Shown in pieces: positions 7,406 through 14,343 of a stretch of DNA of 14,343 nt. The position numbers were made by a program, and so were the translations under genes. Source of the stretch: UBA1723 sp045642085 (GTDB lineage Bacteria > Bacteroidota > Bacteroidia > Bacteroidales > Paludibacteraceae). Position 1 is the stretch's first letter. Every line of letters begins with the position of its first letter. A model generated the notes under the pieces. The model was given only the letters and a program-made list of their open reading frames with translations. It was not told the DNA's origin and did no database searches. The stretch covers positions 1 to 14,343 of the forward strand of contig JAZUIF010000097.1 of the NCBI GenBank assembly GCA_045642085.1, in the 5' to 3' direction.

Positions 7406-8128
7406 TTAAGCCCCTACTCCAGACAATCTTGCTTGGGGAAAAAACTTAGAGACACTCCCTCTTCTTTCTGTGTTGATGAAGTCGCACACTTTATTGATTT
7501 GCTCAGCTATTGATGTGCCAAATTTCTGATCGAAGAAAGCACTACCAATTGTGAATGTCCATGGCTGAACATTCTTTATGAATTGTAGACGCTCATAACT
7601 GTCGATGCTACCTGCAACACATATAGGAAGCCCTGTCTTAGATACCATATCAGAGATCAATTGTTCAGCGTCGTCGATGTATCTATATCCTAAAAGATCT
7701 ATACCAAAGACTCCCTTTTCCTTCAATTTTTGAGCCTCTTCCACCATCGATTCTATGCTTCCTTTAAGCACAGATGGCCTGTCGACAATCTCGCCGACAA
7801 ATGGCATATAAGCAAGATTGTGTTCTTTGCAGTATTCAAGGATTTTCTCAGAGAACATTGTGCCCATAAGCAAGTCGACACCACACTTCACTGCCATCTC
7901 AGCACCTTTCAATCCCTCTTCTTCAGTGTATTCAACCACCTCTAAAACAGTGCGTTTGCCACACTCTTTCATTCTGGCATAAATACGTTGCATCTCCTCA
8001 AGAGAAAGTGGCTGCTCCTTAAATCCCCAGTATGTAGCCTTTGTATCCTTACATTGTTCAAATATTTCATATGCATTCTCCACGGTAAGGTCGTTGTGAG
8101 TCAGCATTACAATAAGTTCTGGTTTCAT
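7406..8128 (-). CDS. TIM-barrel protein of unknown function, downstream of pdxJ
   Basis: I do not recognise a named enzyme. The 240-residue protein alternates strands and helices in a barrel-like pattern: ELIVMLTHND, ATYWGFKE, RTVLEVVEY, VDLLMGTM, YMPFVGEI, FGIDLLGYRY, PICVAGSID, TFTIGSAFF. The last two (about 168-175 and 191-199) look like the phosphate-binding loops at the ends of strands 7 and 8 in ribulose-phosphate-binding barrels such as HisA, TrpF or Rpe, so a phosphorylated small-molecule substrate is likely. The ATG at 8128 begins MKPELIVMLTHND and leaves 14 bases after pdxJ; the ATG at 8158 would overlap pdxJ and add residues unlike a barrel start. It shares promoter and terminator with pdxJ, so a role near vitamin B6 or sugar-phosphate metabolism is possible but is inference only. 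The C-terminal ~20 residues look unstructured. Confidence 0.85.
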   Translation of the reverse strand: MKPELIVMLTHNDLTVENAYEIFEQCKDTKATYWGFKEQPLSLEEMQRIYARMKECGKRTVLEVVEYTEEEGLKGAEMAVKCGVDLLMGTMFSEKILEYCKEHNLAYMPFVGEIVDRPSVLKGSIESMVEEAQKLKEKGVFGIDLLGYRYIDDAEQLISDMVSKTGLPICVAGSIDSYERLQFIKNVQPWTFTIGSAFFDQKFGTSIAEQINKVCDFINTERRGSVSKFFPQARLSGVGA

Positions 8129-8142
8129 GTGATTAAAAAATA

Positions 8143-8859
8143 TTAGGCTTTTAGACATTCAAGATATTGATGTATTGTCTCTTCAATACCAAGATAAAGT
8201 GCATCGCTGATTAGTGCGTGACCGATTGACACCTCATCACACCAAGGAATTATCTGATGGAAATATGCAAGATTCTCTAGGCTCAAATCGTGTCCGGCGT
8301 TAAGACCAAGTCCACATTCACGAGCCACTTTTGCAGCCTCTAAATATGGTTTGATAGATTTCTCACGATCTGCAGCATAATTAGTTGCGTATGCTTCTGT
8401 GTATAGCTCTACTCTATCTGCACCGATTTCAGCAGCCTTACGAATCATTTCCGGTTTTGGATCCACAAAAAGTGAAACACGGATTCCATGGTTCTTGAAA
8501 TCTGCAACAATCTTACGCAAATAATCCTCGTGCTTGATTGTATCCCAACCTGCGTTGCTTGTGATAGCATCTTCTGCATCTGGCACAAGAGTGACCTGAG
8601 CAGGTTTGATTTCGTTTACCAATTCAATGAATTTAGGCACTGGGTTGCCTTCGATATTGAATTCCTGAGTAAGCAACGGTTTAAGATCATGGACATCAGC
8701 ATAGCGTACATGTCTCTCGTCTGGACGAGGATGAACAGTGATACCCTGAGCACCAAAACGTTCACAATCCAATGCGAATTTCACCAAGTTTGGCATATTT
8801 CCGCCACGAGCATTACGAATTGTGGCAACTTTATTTATATTTACGCTTAATTGAGTCAT
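8143..8859 (-). CDS. pdxJ: Pyridoxine 5'-phosphate synthase PdxJ
   Basis: PdxJ condenses 1-deoxy-D-xylulose 5-phosphate with 3-amino-2-oxopropyl phosphate to pyridoxine 5'-phosphate, the ring-closing step of the DXP-dependent vitamin B6 route, in the cytosol. The 238-residue protein matches the family along its full length: VNINKVATIRNARGG at 6-20, active-site GITVHPRPDERHVR at 39-52 (H43, R45, H50), E70 in FNIEGNP, GLNAGHDLSLENL at 185-197 (H190), and the phosphate-binding EVSIGHALISDALYLGIEE at 209-227. The frame is open 35 codons further upstream, but the promoter box lies inside that part, so MTQLSVNINK is the start. It is the first gene of a two-gene unit. Confidence 0.97.
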   Translation of the reverse strand: MTQLSVNINKVATIRNARGGNMPNLVKFALDCERFGAQGITVHPRPDERHVRYADVHDLKPLLTQEFNIEGNPVPKFIELVNEIKPAQVTLVPDAEDAITSNAGWDTIKHEDYLRKIVADFKNHGIRVSLFVDPKPEMIRKAAEIGADRVELYTEAYATNYAADREKSIKPYLEAAKVARECGLGLNAGHDLSLENLAYFHQIIPWCDEVSIGHALISDALYLGIEETIHQYLECLKA

Positions 8860-8886
8860 AATTACCTGTTTTTTATCTGTTTTCTG

Positions 8887-8914
8887 CAAATTTAATATGG
8901 TAAAATGAAACAAA
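8887..8914 (-). promoter_or_regulatory. Promoter of pdxJ and the TIM-barrel gene
   Basis: The minus strand carries TTTG (8911-8914), a 16-base gap and TAAATTTG (8887-8894), a full match to the Bacteroidetes TTTG / TAnnTTTG pair with a slightly short spacer. The leader to the pdxJ ATG would be about 20 bases, too short for a riboswitch. Confidence 0.6.
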
Positions 8915-9071
8915 AAAGAGACTGTTCCTACTCCTAAAACAGTTGTTCCGAAATCCGCAAACAATGTGTCAACTGTATTTGATTTTCACAATTTTCATGA
9001 CAAAAGAGTTGATTTTTAGATTCTTTCCCTTACTTGTTGTAGATTTAGGAGCATCATATTATAAATATCGG

Positions 9072-9648
9072 TTATACTGGTGTAGAATTCCACCAATTAT
9101 CCTCAACACCGCCAATAATTCTAACCAATTCATTCATTACCAAACACATCTCTCTGCTGATAGATTTTGAATTCTGTTGATACTCATAAACCCAACAACT
9201 CATCTGCACATGCCTGTTTTCTGCTGTGGAATAGAATGATTTGCCGATTGGTTTATAACGATCGCTAAAACCATTATCCATCAGTTCTATGAAAGGAAGT
9301 TGTTCCAACATCAGTTGTTTCATAATCTAACGTTCCTTAGGGCTAATAAATGCACTTACAACTACGGCTCCATCTCTTGCGGCATTCATAACAGCATCTT
9401 TCTGCTTATCAAACAATAGAGCATCTTTTCTATGACAGATTAGGCTGACTTTGTGTGGAGCAAATAGCAATTCACGGTTTCCGATCTCCCACAATATATC
9501 CCAATACAGGAGCATCACCTCTTACGTTAAGAGTCACATGAAAATAACCCTCTGTGTATTTGTTGAGAGGGTTTCTTTTCAAAGCATCTGGAGTTTCAGC
9601 CTCTTTCTTACGAATCTTCGCTATCTGCTCCGGTGTTAATTTTGACAT
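9072..9648 (-). pseudogene. Relic of a RAYT-like transposase with SLOG/DprA-like C-terminus
   Basis: Three pieces of one former gene can be read on the minus strand. From ATG 9648, 58 codons encode MSKLTPEQIAKIRKKEAETP... EGYFHVTLNVRGDAPVLGYIVGD, ending at a TGA (9472-9474). The second piece lies in another frame from about 9490 to 9327: GNRELLFAPHKVSLICHRKDALLF... AVVVSAFISPKER, ending at TAG. The third continues in the same frame as the second, without a gap, to a stop at 9072: MLEQLPFIELMDNGFSDRYKP... SREMCLVMNELVRIIGG. So there is an in-frame nonsense codon and, at about 9475-9495, a probable large internal deletion with a frame change. From memory, YFHVTLNVR with LGYIVG resembles the start of distant REP-associated tyrosine transposases, and VVVSAFISPKER with DNGFSDRYKP resembles a DprA-like SLOG domain. 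The decay is well supported, the identity only moderately. Confidence 0.6.
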
Positions 9649-9711
9649 AACAATAACTCATCAATTTAATTATTTATAATGATTTAGCATTCTTAATTCA
9701 TCATTCAGCAT

Positions 9712-12700
9712 TTATTTCAATATTGCTCCTGCGACGGATGCCTGCGGATACATTGCTCCATTCTCAGTCAAAGAGATTCCAACTTTGTCGAATGGCACTA
9801 CTTTTGCCAATCTGAAAATGTCACTCTGCTCTGGCCACATTGGATATCCTACCGCTGGGCGGATTCCTGTCCAGCCAAACTGTGATAGCTTCTTCGCAAG
9901 ATATTGGTTTCCAGCCTCCACAAGTCTATCTGCAAGTGATTGTGCAAGCAAGGCTTCGTAGTTGTCGTCGCCTTTCTTCAAATCTTCAATATGGCTGATG
10001 AATGGCTTAGAAATTGTCGCTGCAAAGAATCCAAGAATATCTCCCTCTGCTTTGATATGACAGCAGATTGGAGCCCATGCATCGCATAATTGCAATGTCT
10101 CGTTATCTTTCTTAATCTTCAATCCATCATTGTCGACGAAAGCCGGATAGAAGGATTCTAAGGAATTGATACCAAATCCAGGCATCACCTGTAGTTTATC
10201 AAGCAATTTCTCTGCATCCTCACGTAGTGATTTTGCCTCTTCGCTTCCCTCTTTCACTCTCCAAACGTGGAAGAAATATCTCCAGTCGATGATTGGTCTA
10301 ACCTCAGAAAGTGCGATTAACTCGTGGATTTTCTCTCCTGAATACGGTGGCTCGACACTCTTCTCAATCTCCTTTTTCTCTGGAGCAGGAATTGAATGAG
10401 CCTCTGCTGGTGATTTCTCATCTTTACCGTTCTGATAATCATCACGCAATTTCTGCTGATACTCTTTAATCTCAGCAATATATCCATTCTTAGAATCAGA
10501 AAGGAGTTTTGATACAACGACAGGATTCTGTGCTGCGTCTGATGCTCTAAGCACTACTCCATTCGGATACAATGGAGCCATTTTCAACGCTGTATGCAAA
10601 TCTGATGTTGTGGCTCCACCCACGATAAGCGGAATATTTAATCCTGCTTCCTGCATCATCTTCGCTACTGTACACATCTCTTCAAGCGATGGTGTGATCA
10701 ATCCACTCAAACATACGACATCACATTTCTCCTCAATCGCAGTTTTGATGATATCTTCTGGTGGCACCATCACTCCTAAATCTGTGACGCTATATCCATT
10801 ACATGTAAGCACTACACCTACAATGTTTTTGCCGATATCATGAACGTCGCCTTTAACTGTGGCAATGACAAGTTTTCCTGCCGAATGTGCTTCTCCATCA
10901 GATTTCTGGATATACGGATTCAAGATCGACACTGCCTGCTTCATTGTACGGGCTGTCTTCACCACCTGTGGCAAGAACATTTTGCCTTCACCGAATAGTT
11001 GGCCCACTTCGTTCATTCCTTCCATCAACGGTCCTTCGATGATCTTCAACGCCGAACCATATTTAGCCATAGCCTCTTCAAGATCTGGCTTTAATGTAGA
11101 CCCATTACCTGTTTTTAGGGCATTGCGTAGTCGGTCATCACATGTTGTGGCTACTGGTGCAGCGGCAACTGGTGATGACACTGTCGGTGCTACTCCATTC
11201 TTATTGGCTTTTTCAGCCTCTTTTCTCAATCTAATCTCTTCTGCAAGAGCAATCAAAAGTTCAGTTGCCTCTTCATCACGACGTGTGAAAAGCACTCCAC
11301 GGATGGCCAGTCGTAACGCTTCTGGCACACTTTCGATTGGCATCATCGTAGATGGATTAAGGATTGCCATATCCATTCCACGTGGAATAGCTTCATCAAG
11401 GAAGACGGTATGCATAGCTTCACGCACATAATTGTTTCCACGGAATGCGAATGAAAGGTTGCTTAATCCACCTGACACTCTCGCACCTGGCAAATTGGCG
11501 TGGATCCAGTCGACTGCACGCACAAAATCGTTGCCATAGTCGAAATGTTCCGCCATTCCTGTCGCCACAGTCAAGACATTTGGATCGAAGATGATATCTC
11601 CAGGTGGGAAATCAAGGTTTTCACGTAGCAGACGGTATGCTCTACCACAGATTTCAATCTTTCTGTCGTAGGTTGTCGCCTGACCCTCTTCATCGAATGC
11701 CATGACGATCACTGCAGCTCCGAATTGACGGATAACACGTGCATGATCAAGGAATTTCTCTTCTCCTTCCTTTAGTGAGATTGAATTCACAATACATTTT
11801 CCCTGAGTCCATTTCAATGCCTCCTCAATCACCTCAAAACGAGATGAGTCGAGCATCAGTGGAAGTTTGGCAATCTCAGGATCGGACGCAATCAAACGCA
11901 CGAAATGTGACATCTCCACTTTCGCATCAAGCAAACCGTCGTCCATATTTATATCGATGACATTAGCTCCTCCTTCTACCTGTTTGCGGGCGATTTCAAG
12001 TGCTTCGTCATAACATTTCTCATTAATCAGTTTTAGGAATTTACGTGAACCAGCCACGTTGCATCGCTCTCCGATTTTTAGGAACTTATCATCCTCTGGA
12101 AGAGTTGCGACAGAAAGCGGTTCAAGTCCGGACAACACAAGGTTTTTATCGTCTATTGTGTTGACTTTATGTATTTTAGCATGACCTTTCTGAACTTCCT
12201 CGTTGATTGCGGCAATATGATCTGGTGTTGTACCGCAGCATCCACCGATGATATTTAGCAGACCTTCATCGAAGAATGGAGCCAATTCACTACGCATCTT
12301 AAACGGAGTGTCGACATATTTGCCAAGTGCGTTAGGCAATCCTGCATTTGGATGGCAACTAACATAGCAAGGTGCCACTTCACAGATGCGGCGAAGGTAT
12401 GGTAATAATGCCTCTGCTCCAAGTCCACAGTTTAGTCCGATACTCAATAATGGTGCATGAGAAACACTGGCGATGAAGGCTTCAATTGTCTGTCCCGACA
12501 ATGAACGGCCGCTATTATCGCTGATTGTAAGAGAAACCATAAGTTCCACACGTCGGCCCATCTTCTGCATAGATTTTTCTGCCGCGAATAGAGCTGCCTT
12601 ACAGTTTTGTGTATCAAAGATAGTCTCAATAAGAAATGCGTCAACTCCACCCTCAATCAACGCTGACATCTGCTCTTCGTACGCATCGACAAGTTCATCA

Positions 12701-13107
12701 AAAGTGATAGAACGTGCTGCGGGATCATCCGCATTCTCCGACATTGAGAGCATCTTGCCTGTTGGTCCGACACTACCAGCTACAAAACGAGGACGATCAG
12801 GAGTGATAGCCGTCATTCTGTCTGCTTCCTCACGAGCCAGTTTAGCTGCGGCAATATTCATCTCATGGATTCTATCCTGCATTCCATATTCAGCCTGCGA
12901 TATACGTTGTGCACCGAACGAACAAGTGGATACAATATCAGCACCCGACTCAAGATAACCACGATGAATCTTAGCAATCACTTCTGGATTCTCCATTGGC
13001 AACGCATCATTGTTGCCCTGGATACCACATGCCTGAATCATTGTGCCGTATCCACCGTCGAGGATAAGGATTCTATTTTGGAGTTGTTTTCTCATTGGAA
13101 TTTTCAT
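9712..13107 (-). CDS. metH: Cobalamin-dependent methionine synthase MetH
   Basis: MetH transfers a methyl group from 5-methyltetrahydrofolate through cobalamin to homocysteine, giving methionine and tetrahydrofolate. All four modules are present in 1131 residues. The homocysteine domain (about 1-310) has zinc ligands C227 (GLNCGLG) and C290/C291 (GGCCGTTPDH). The pterin domain is near 340-600 (FLKIGERCNVAGSRKF). A Pro/Ala/Val-rich linker (about 635-655) leads to the cap and cobalamin domain, with GDVHDIGKNIV at 753-763 and H756 as the cobalt ligand. After a charged linker (about 880-920), the SAM-binding reactivation domain carries RPIIDWRYFF and GIRPAVGYPMWPEQSD (1081-1096). That last domain is about 100 residues shorter than in E. 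coli MetH. A second ATG at 13095 is an equally plausible start. metF lies 96 bases upstream in the same direction, with no promoter visible between. Confidence 0.97.
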   Translation of the reverse strand: MKIPMRKQLQNRILILDGGYGTMIQACGIQGNNDALPMENPEVIAKIHRGYLESGADIVSTCSFGAQRISQAEYGMQDRIHEMNIAAAKLAREEADRMTAITPDRPRFVAGSVGPTGKMLSMSENADDPAARSITFDELVDAYEEQMSALIEGGVDAFLIETIFDTQNCKAALFAAEKSMQKMGRRVELMVSLTISDNSGRSLSGQTIEAFIASVSHAPLLSIGLNCGLGAEALLPYLRRICEVAPCYVSCHPNAGLPNALGKYVDTPFKMRSELAPFFDEGLLNIIGGCCGTTPDHIAAINEEVQKGHAKIHKVNTIDDKNLVLSGLEPLSVATLPEDDKFLKIGERCNVAGSRKFLKLINEKCYDEALEIARKQVEGGANVIDINMDDGLLDAKVEMSHFVRLIASDPEIAKLPLMLDSSRFEVIEEALKWTQGKCIVNSISLKEGEEKFLDHARVIRQFGAAVIVMAFDEEGQATTYDRKIEICGRAYRLLRENLDFPPGDIIFDPNVLTVATGMAEHFDYGNDFVRAVDWIHANLPGARVSGGLSNLSFAFRGNNYVREAMHTVFLDEAIPRGMDMAILNPSTMMPIESVPEALRLAIRGVLFTRRDEEATELLIALAEEIRLRKEAEKANKNGVAPTVSSPVAAAPVATTCDDRLRNALKTGNGSTLKPDLEEAMAKYGSALKIIEGPLMEGMNEVGQLFGEGKMFLPQVVKTARTMKQAVSILNPYIQKSDGEAHSAGKLVIATVKGDVHDIGKNIVGVVLTCNGYSVTDLGVMVPPEDIIKTAIEEKCDVVCLSGLITPSLEEMCTVAKMMQEAGLNIPLIVGGATTSDLHTALKMAPLYPNGVVLRASDAAQNPVVVSKLLSDSKNGYIAEIKEYQQKLRDDYQNGKDEKSPAEAHSIPAPEKKEIEKSVEPPYSGEKIHELIALSEVRPIIDWRYFFHVWRVKEGSEEAKSLREDAEKLLDKLQVMPGFGINSLESFYPAFVDNDGLKIKKDNETLQLCDAWAPICCHIKAEGDILGFFAATISKPFISHIEDLKKGDDNYEALLAQSLADRLVEAGNQYLAKKLSQFGWTGIRPAVGYPMWPEQSDIFRLAKVVPFDKVGISLTENGAMYPQASVAGAILK

Positions 13108-13113
13108 AATTAC

Positions 13114-13182
13114 GGGAGGGTTTGAAACCCTCCCCTACGGAAATCCGTTATATACTTGTAGGGGCAGGTTTCAAACCTGCCC
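13114..13182. repeat. Tandem related palindromes between metF and metH
   Basis: Two perfect 21-base palindromes with one central base each lie at 13114-13134 (arm GGGAGGGTTT) and 13162-13182 (arm GGGCAGGTTT). They match at 16 of 21 positions; four of the five differences form two compensatory pairs (A-T to C-G, G-C to A-T), and the fifth is the centre. Between them lies a small hairpin, ACGGA (13137-13141) with TCCGT (13144-13148). In addition CCCCTAC (13132-13138) is the exact complement of GTAGGGG (13158-13164), allowing an alternative long-range fold. The first palindrome ends 6 bases before the metH ATG. The element fills most of the 96-base gap and looks like a REP-type intergenic repeat. 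Confidence 0.75.
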
Positions 13183-13203
13183 GCATAAAACATCAATTAT
13201 TAT

Positions 13204-14157
13204 TTAGAATATCTCTTTTGCAACACGGGCTACAGAATCGGAAGCCATCAATGTATAGAAATGAAGGTTGTTTACACCGTGAGCAAGAAGATCACGACAC
13301 TGACCCAATGCCCATTCTACACCTACTTCTTTTGCCTCCTCATCAGTCTTACATTTAGCCAACTCGTTTGCAAATTCTTCTGGAATATCTGTATGGAATA
13401 CCTTTGGCAACACATTCAACTGATTACGTAGCACCACTGGTTTGATGCCTGGAATAATAGGCACTGTGATGCCAGCCGCACGACATTTATCCACGAAATC
13501 GTAGTATTTCTGATTATCAAAGAACATCTGAGTGACAAGATATTGAGCTCCATTCTTCACCTTCTCCACTGCTATACGCAAGTCTGAATTTGGGTTTGGT
13601 GCCTCCTCATGCTTCTCTGGATAGCAAGCCATTCCGTATGAGAATGGGACCTCGATGCCTTCGATTTTATCACCATATATATCAAGTCCGTTATTGAAAT
13701 CATTCACCTGCTTCTGCAAATCAGATGCGAAATCATTGTAAAGATGCTCCTGACCTGCTGGCACTGTCACATTCTTACAATCTCCACGAAGAAGAAGAAG
13801 ATTATGGATTCCCAAGAAATTTAGGTCAAGAAGAGCATACTCTGTCTCTTCCTTAGTGAATCCTTTACAAATGATATGTGGCACTGCCTGGATTCCATAC
13901 TTATTTTGGATTGCAGCAGCGATTGCCACTGTTCCAGGTCGACGAAGTACCATGCTTCTACGTAGCAAACCGTCGGCTTGTGGGCGATAGATAGCCTCAC
14001 TATGGTGTGATGTGATATTTATATATTTAGGATCAAACTCACGTAGTTTGTCGACAATCTTATACACACGATCGATTCCATTTCCTTTAAGAGGTGGAAG
14101 AATCTCAAATGAAAACACAGGTTTCTGTGAGTTGGATATAAAATTCTTTACAGTCAT
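13204..14157 (-). CDS. metF: Methylenetetrahydrofolate reductase MetF
   Basis: MetF is a cytosolic FAD enzyme that reduces 5,10-methylenetetrahydrofolate to 5-methyltetrahydrofolate, the methyl donor for MetH encoded next to it. The 317-residue protein has the expected barrel landmarks: FSFEILPP near the N-terminus with the likely catalytic E18, VPHIICKGFTKEET at 92-105, NLLLLRGDC at 119-127 (D126), YGMACYPEKHEEA at 174-186, LVTQMFFDN at 207-215, PIIPGIKPV at 233-241, and a C-terminal NNLHFYTLM. It is full length and close in size to bacterial MetF. The ATG at 14157 lies about 32 bases after a strong promoter box and begins a typical sequence. It is the first gene of a likely metF-metH operon. 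Confidence 0.97.
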   Translation of the reverse strand: MTVKNFISNSQKPVFSFEILPPLKGNGIDRVYKIVDKLREFDPKYINITSHHSEAIYRPQADGLLRRSMVLRRPGTVAIAAAIQNKYGIQAVPHIICKGFTKEETEYALLDLNFLGIHNLLLLRGDCKNVTVPAGQEHLYNDFASDLQKQVNDFNNGLDIYGDKIEGIEVPFSYGMACYPEKHEEAPNPNSDLRIAVEKVKNGAQYLVTQMFFDNQKYYDFVDKCRAAGITVPIIPGIKPVVLRNQLNVLPKVFHTDIPEEFANELAKCKTDEEAKEVGVEWALGQCRDLLAHGVNNLHFYTLMASDSVARVAKEIF

Positions 14158-14189
14158 AATTTAATTTCTTTCTTGTTATTTTGATACTG

Positions 14190-14221
14190 CAAAATTAGAA
14201 ATATCAGAATAACAGTGCAAA
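14190..14221 (-). promoter_or_regulatory. Promoter of metF (and probably metH)
   Basis: The minus strand has TTTG (14218-14221), a 20-base spacer and TAATTTTG (14190-14197): both Bacteroidetes promoter elements at good spacing, the best promoter in the window. Transcription would start near 14183, leaving a leader of about 26 bases, so there is no room for a leader riboswitch. Confidence 0.7.
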
Positions 14222-14266
14222 TTTAAGAGATAACAAAGAATATTTTCAAAAGAATTTCGATAATTA

Positions 14267-14313
14267 TAGAATAATATTCTAAAACCGAATGCAAAATCGG
14301 ATAATTTTAGAAT
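14267..14313. promoter_or_regulatory. Palindromes upstream of the metF promoter
   Basis: Two overlapping dyads lie 46-92 bases upstream of the metF -33 element. TAGAATAATATTCTA (14267-14281) is a perfect 15-base palindrome. ATTCTAAAACCGA (14276-14288) pairs with TCGG (14297-14300) and, after four unpaired bases, TTTTAGAAT (14305-14313). The TAGAAT / ATTCTA word therefore occurs three times. They could be an operator for the met genes or the 3' end hairpin of a gene beyond the window; there is no T-run to support a terminator. Function unknown. Confidence 0.4.
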
Positions 14314-14343
14314 GGCGTAGAGAGTGGTTTTATTTGAAAAGAG

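Noticed and set aside
8120..8135. GTTTCATGTGATTA at the start of the TIM-barrel gene as parS
   Set aside because: The right arm does not match and the word includes the start codon of the gene, so it is explained otherwise.
8921..8943. ACTGTT / AACAGT hairpin upstream of pdxJ as an operator or terminator
   Set aside because: Only 6 bp with an 11-base loop and no T-run; too weak to support a function.
8860..8964. In-frame extension of PdxJ by 35 codons
   Set aside because: Both promoter elements lie within it, and the family starts at the shorter ATG.
9451..9639. 62-codon plus-strand open frame over the relic gene
   Set aside because: It is the antisense of the recognisable N-terminal fragment of the pseudogene and has no other support.
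9664..9711. Repeated AGCATT / AATTCATC words after metH as a possible mobile element
   Set aside because: The stretch is short and AT-rich, has no clear ends or hairpin, and could arise by chance.
10859..11431. 190-codon plus-strand open frame inside metH
   Set aside because: It is antisense to a fully conserved MetH coding region, and its serine-rich translation looks like a shadow frame.
11728..11745. CACGTG core inside metH as a possible parS
   Set aside because: Only the six-base core and a few flanking bases match; chance occurrence in coding DNA is likely.
12037..12052. A parS-like word around TTTACGTGAACC
   Set aside because: It matches the usual parS consensus at only about 11 of 16 positions, is not a palindrome and lies inside the metH coding sequence far from parAB.
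12473..12958. 161-codon plus-strand open frame inside metH
   Set aside because: Antisense shadow of the homocysteine domain; no promoter, family match or independent codon pattern.
14158..14190. Riboswitch in the metF leader
   Set aside because: The mapped promoter leaves a leader of only about 26 bases, too short for a SAM or cobalamin riboswitch.

Overview
This 14.3 kb window looks like chromosomal DNA from a member of the Bacteroidota, most likely the order Bacteroidales. The sequence evidence is AT-rich intergenic DNA, several promoters of the Bacteroidetes TAnnTTTG / TTTG type (best upstream of metF and pdxJ), no obvious Shine-Dalgarno sites, and the gene order parA-parB-DUF5683-lytic transglycosylase, which I recognise as typical of this group. 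I cannot name the genus.

Left part (1-2617). An IS4-family insertion sequence with a full-length DDE transposase occupies 1-1323; its inverted repeat still matches at base 1, so its outer left edge may lie outside the window. It is followed by an orphan lipoprotein gene on the minus strand and a small plus-strand gene of the DUF2493/YspA SLOG family.

Centre left (2680-6691). A tightly packed plus-strand operon encodes ParA, ParB, a DUF5683 membrane protein with a TTG start, and a secreted LysM lytic transglycosylase. It starts at a clear TAnnTTTG box and ends at a strong intrinsic terminator. It joins chromosome segregation to envelope and peptidoglycan functions.

Centre (6694-8914). On the minus strand lie a MutT-like Nudix hydrolase and, separately, a two-gene unit of pdxJ (vitamin B6 synthesis) plus an unidentified phosphate-binding TIM-barrel protein, with its own promoter and terminator. 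The 301-base gap between them holds small palindromes and that terminator.

Centre right (9072-9648). A decayed gene: a 58-codon N-terminal piece, an out-of-frame C-terminal piece and an internal amber codon. It looks like a relic of a RAYT-like (REP-associated transposase) protein with a SLOG/DprA-like C-terminus.

Right part (9712-14313). metF and metH lie in tandem on the minus strand. MetF makes 5-methyltetrahydrofolate, and MetH, cobalamin-dependent, uses it to methylate homocysteine to methionine. Between them is a striking pair of related 21-base palindromes that differ by compensatory changes, and a longer imperfect palindrome lies upstream of the metF promoter.

I see no tRNA, rRNA, CRISPR array or convincing parS site. 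Most of the window is conserved housekeeping DNA. The least explained parts are the palindromic elements, the RAYT/SLOG relic and the PdxJ-linked barrel protein.
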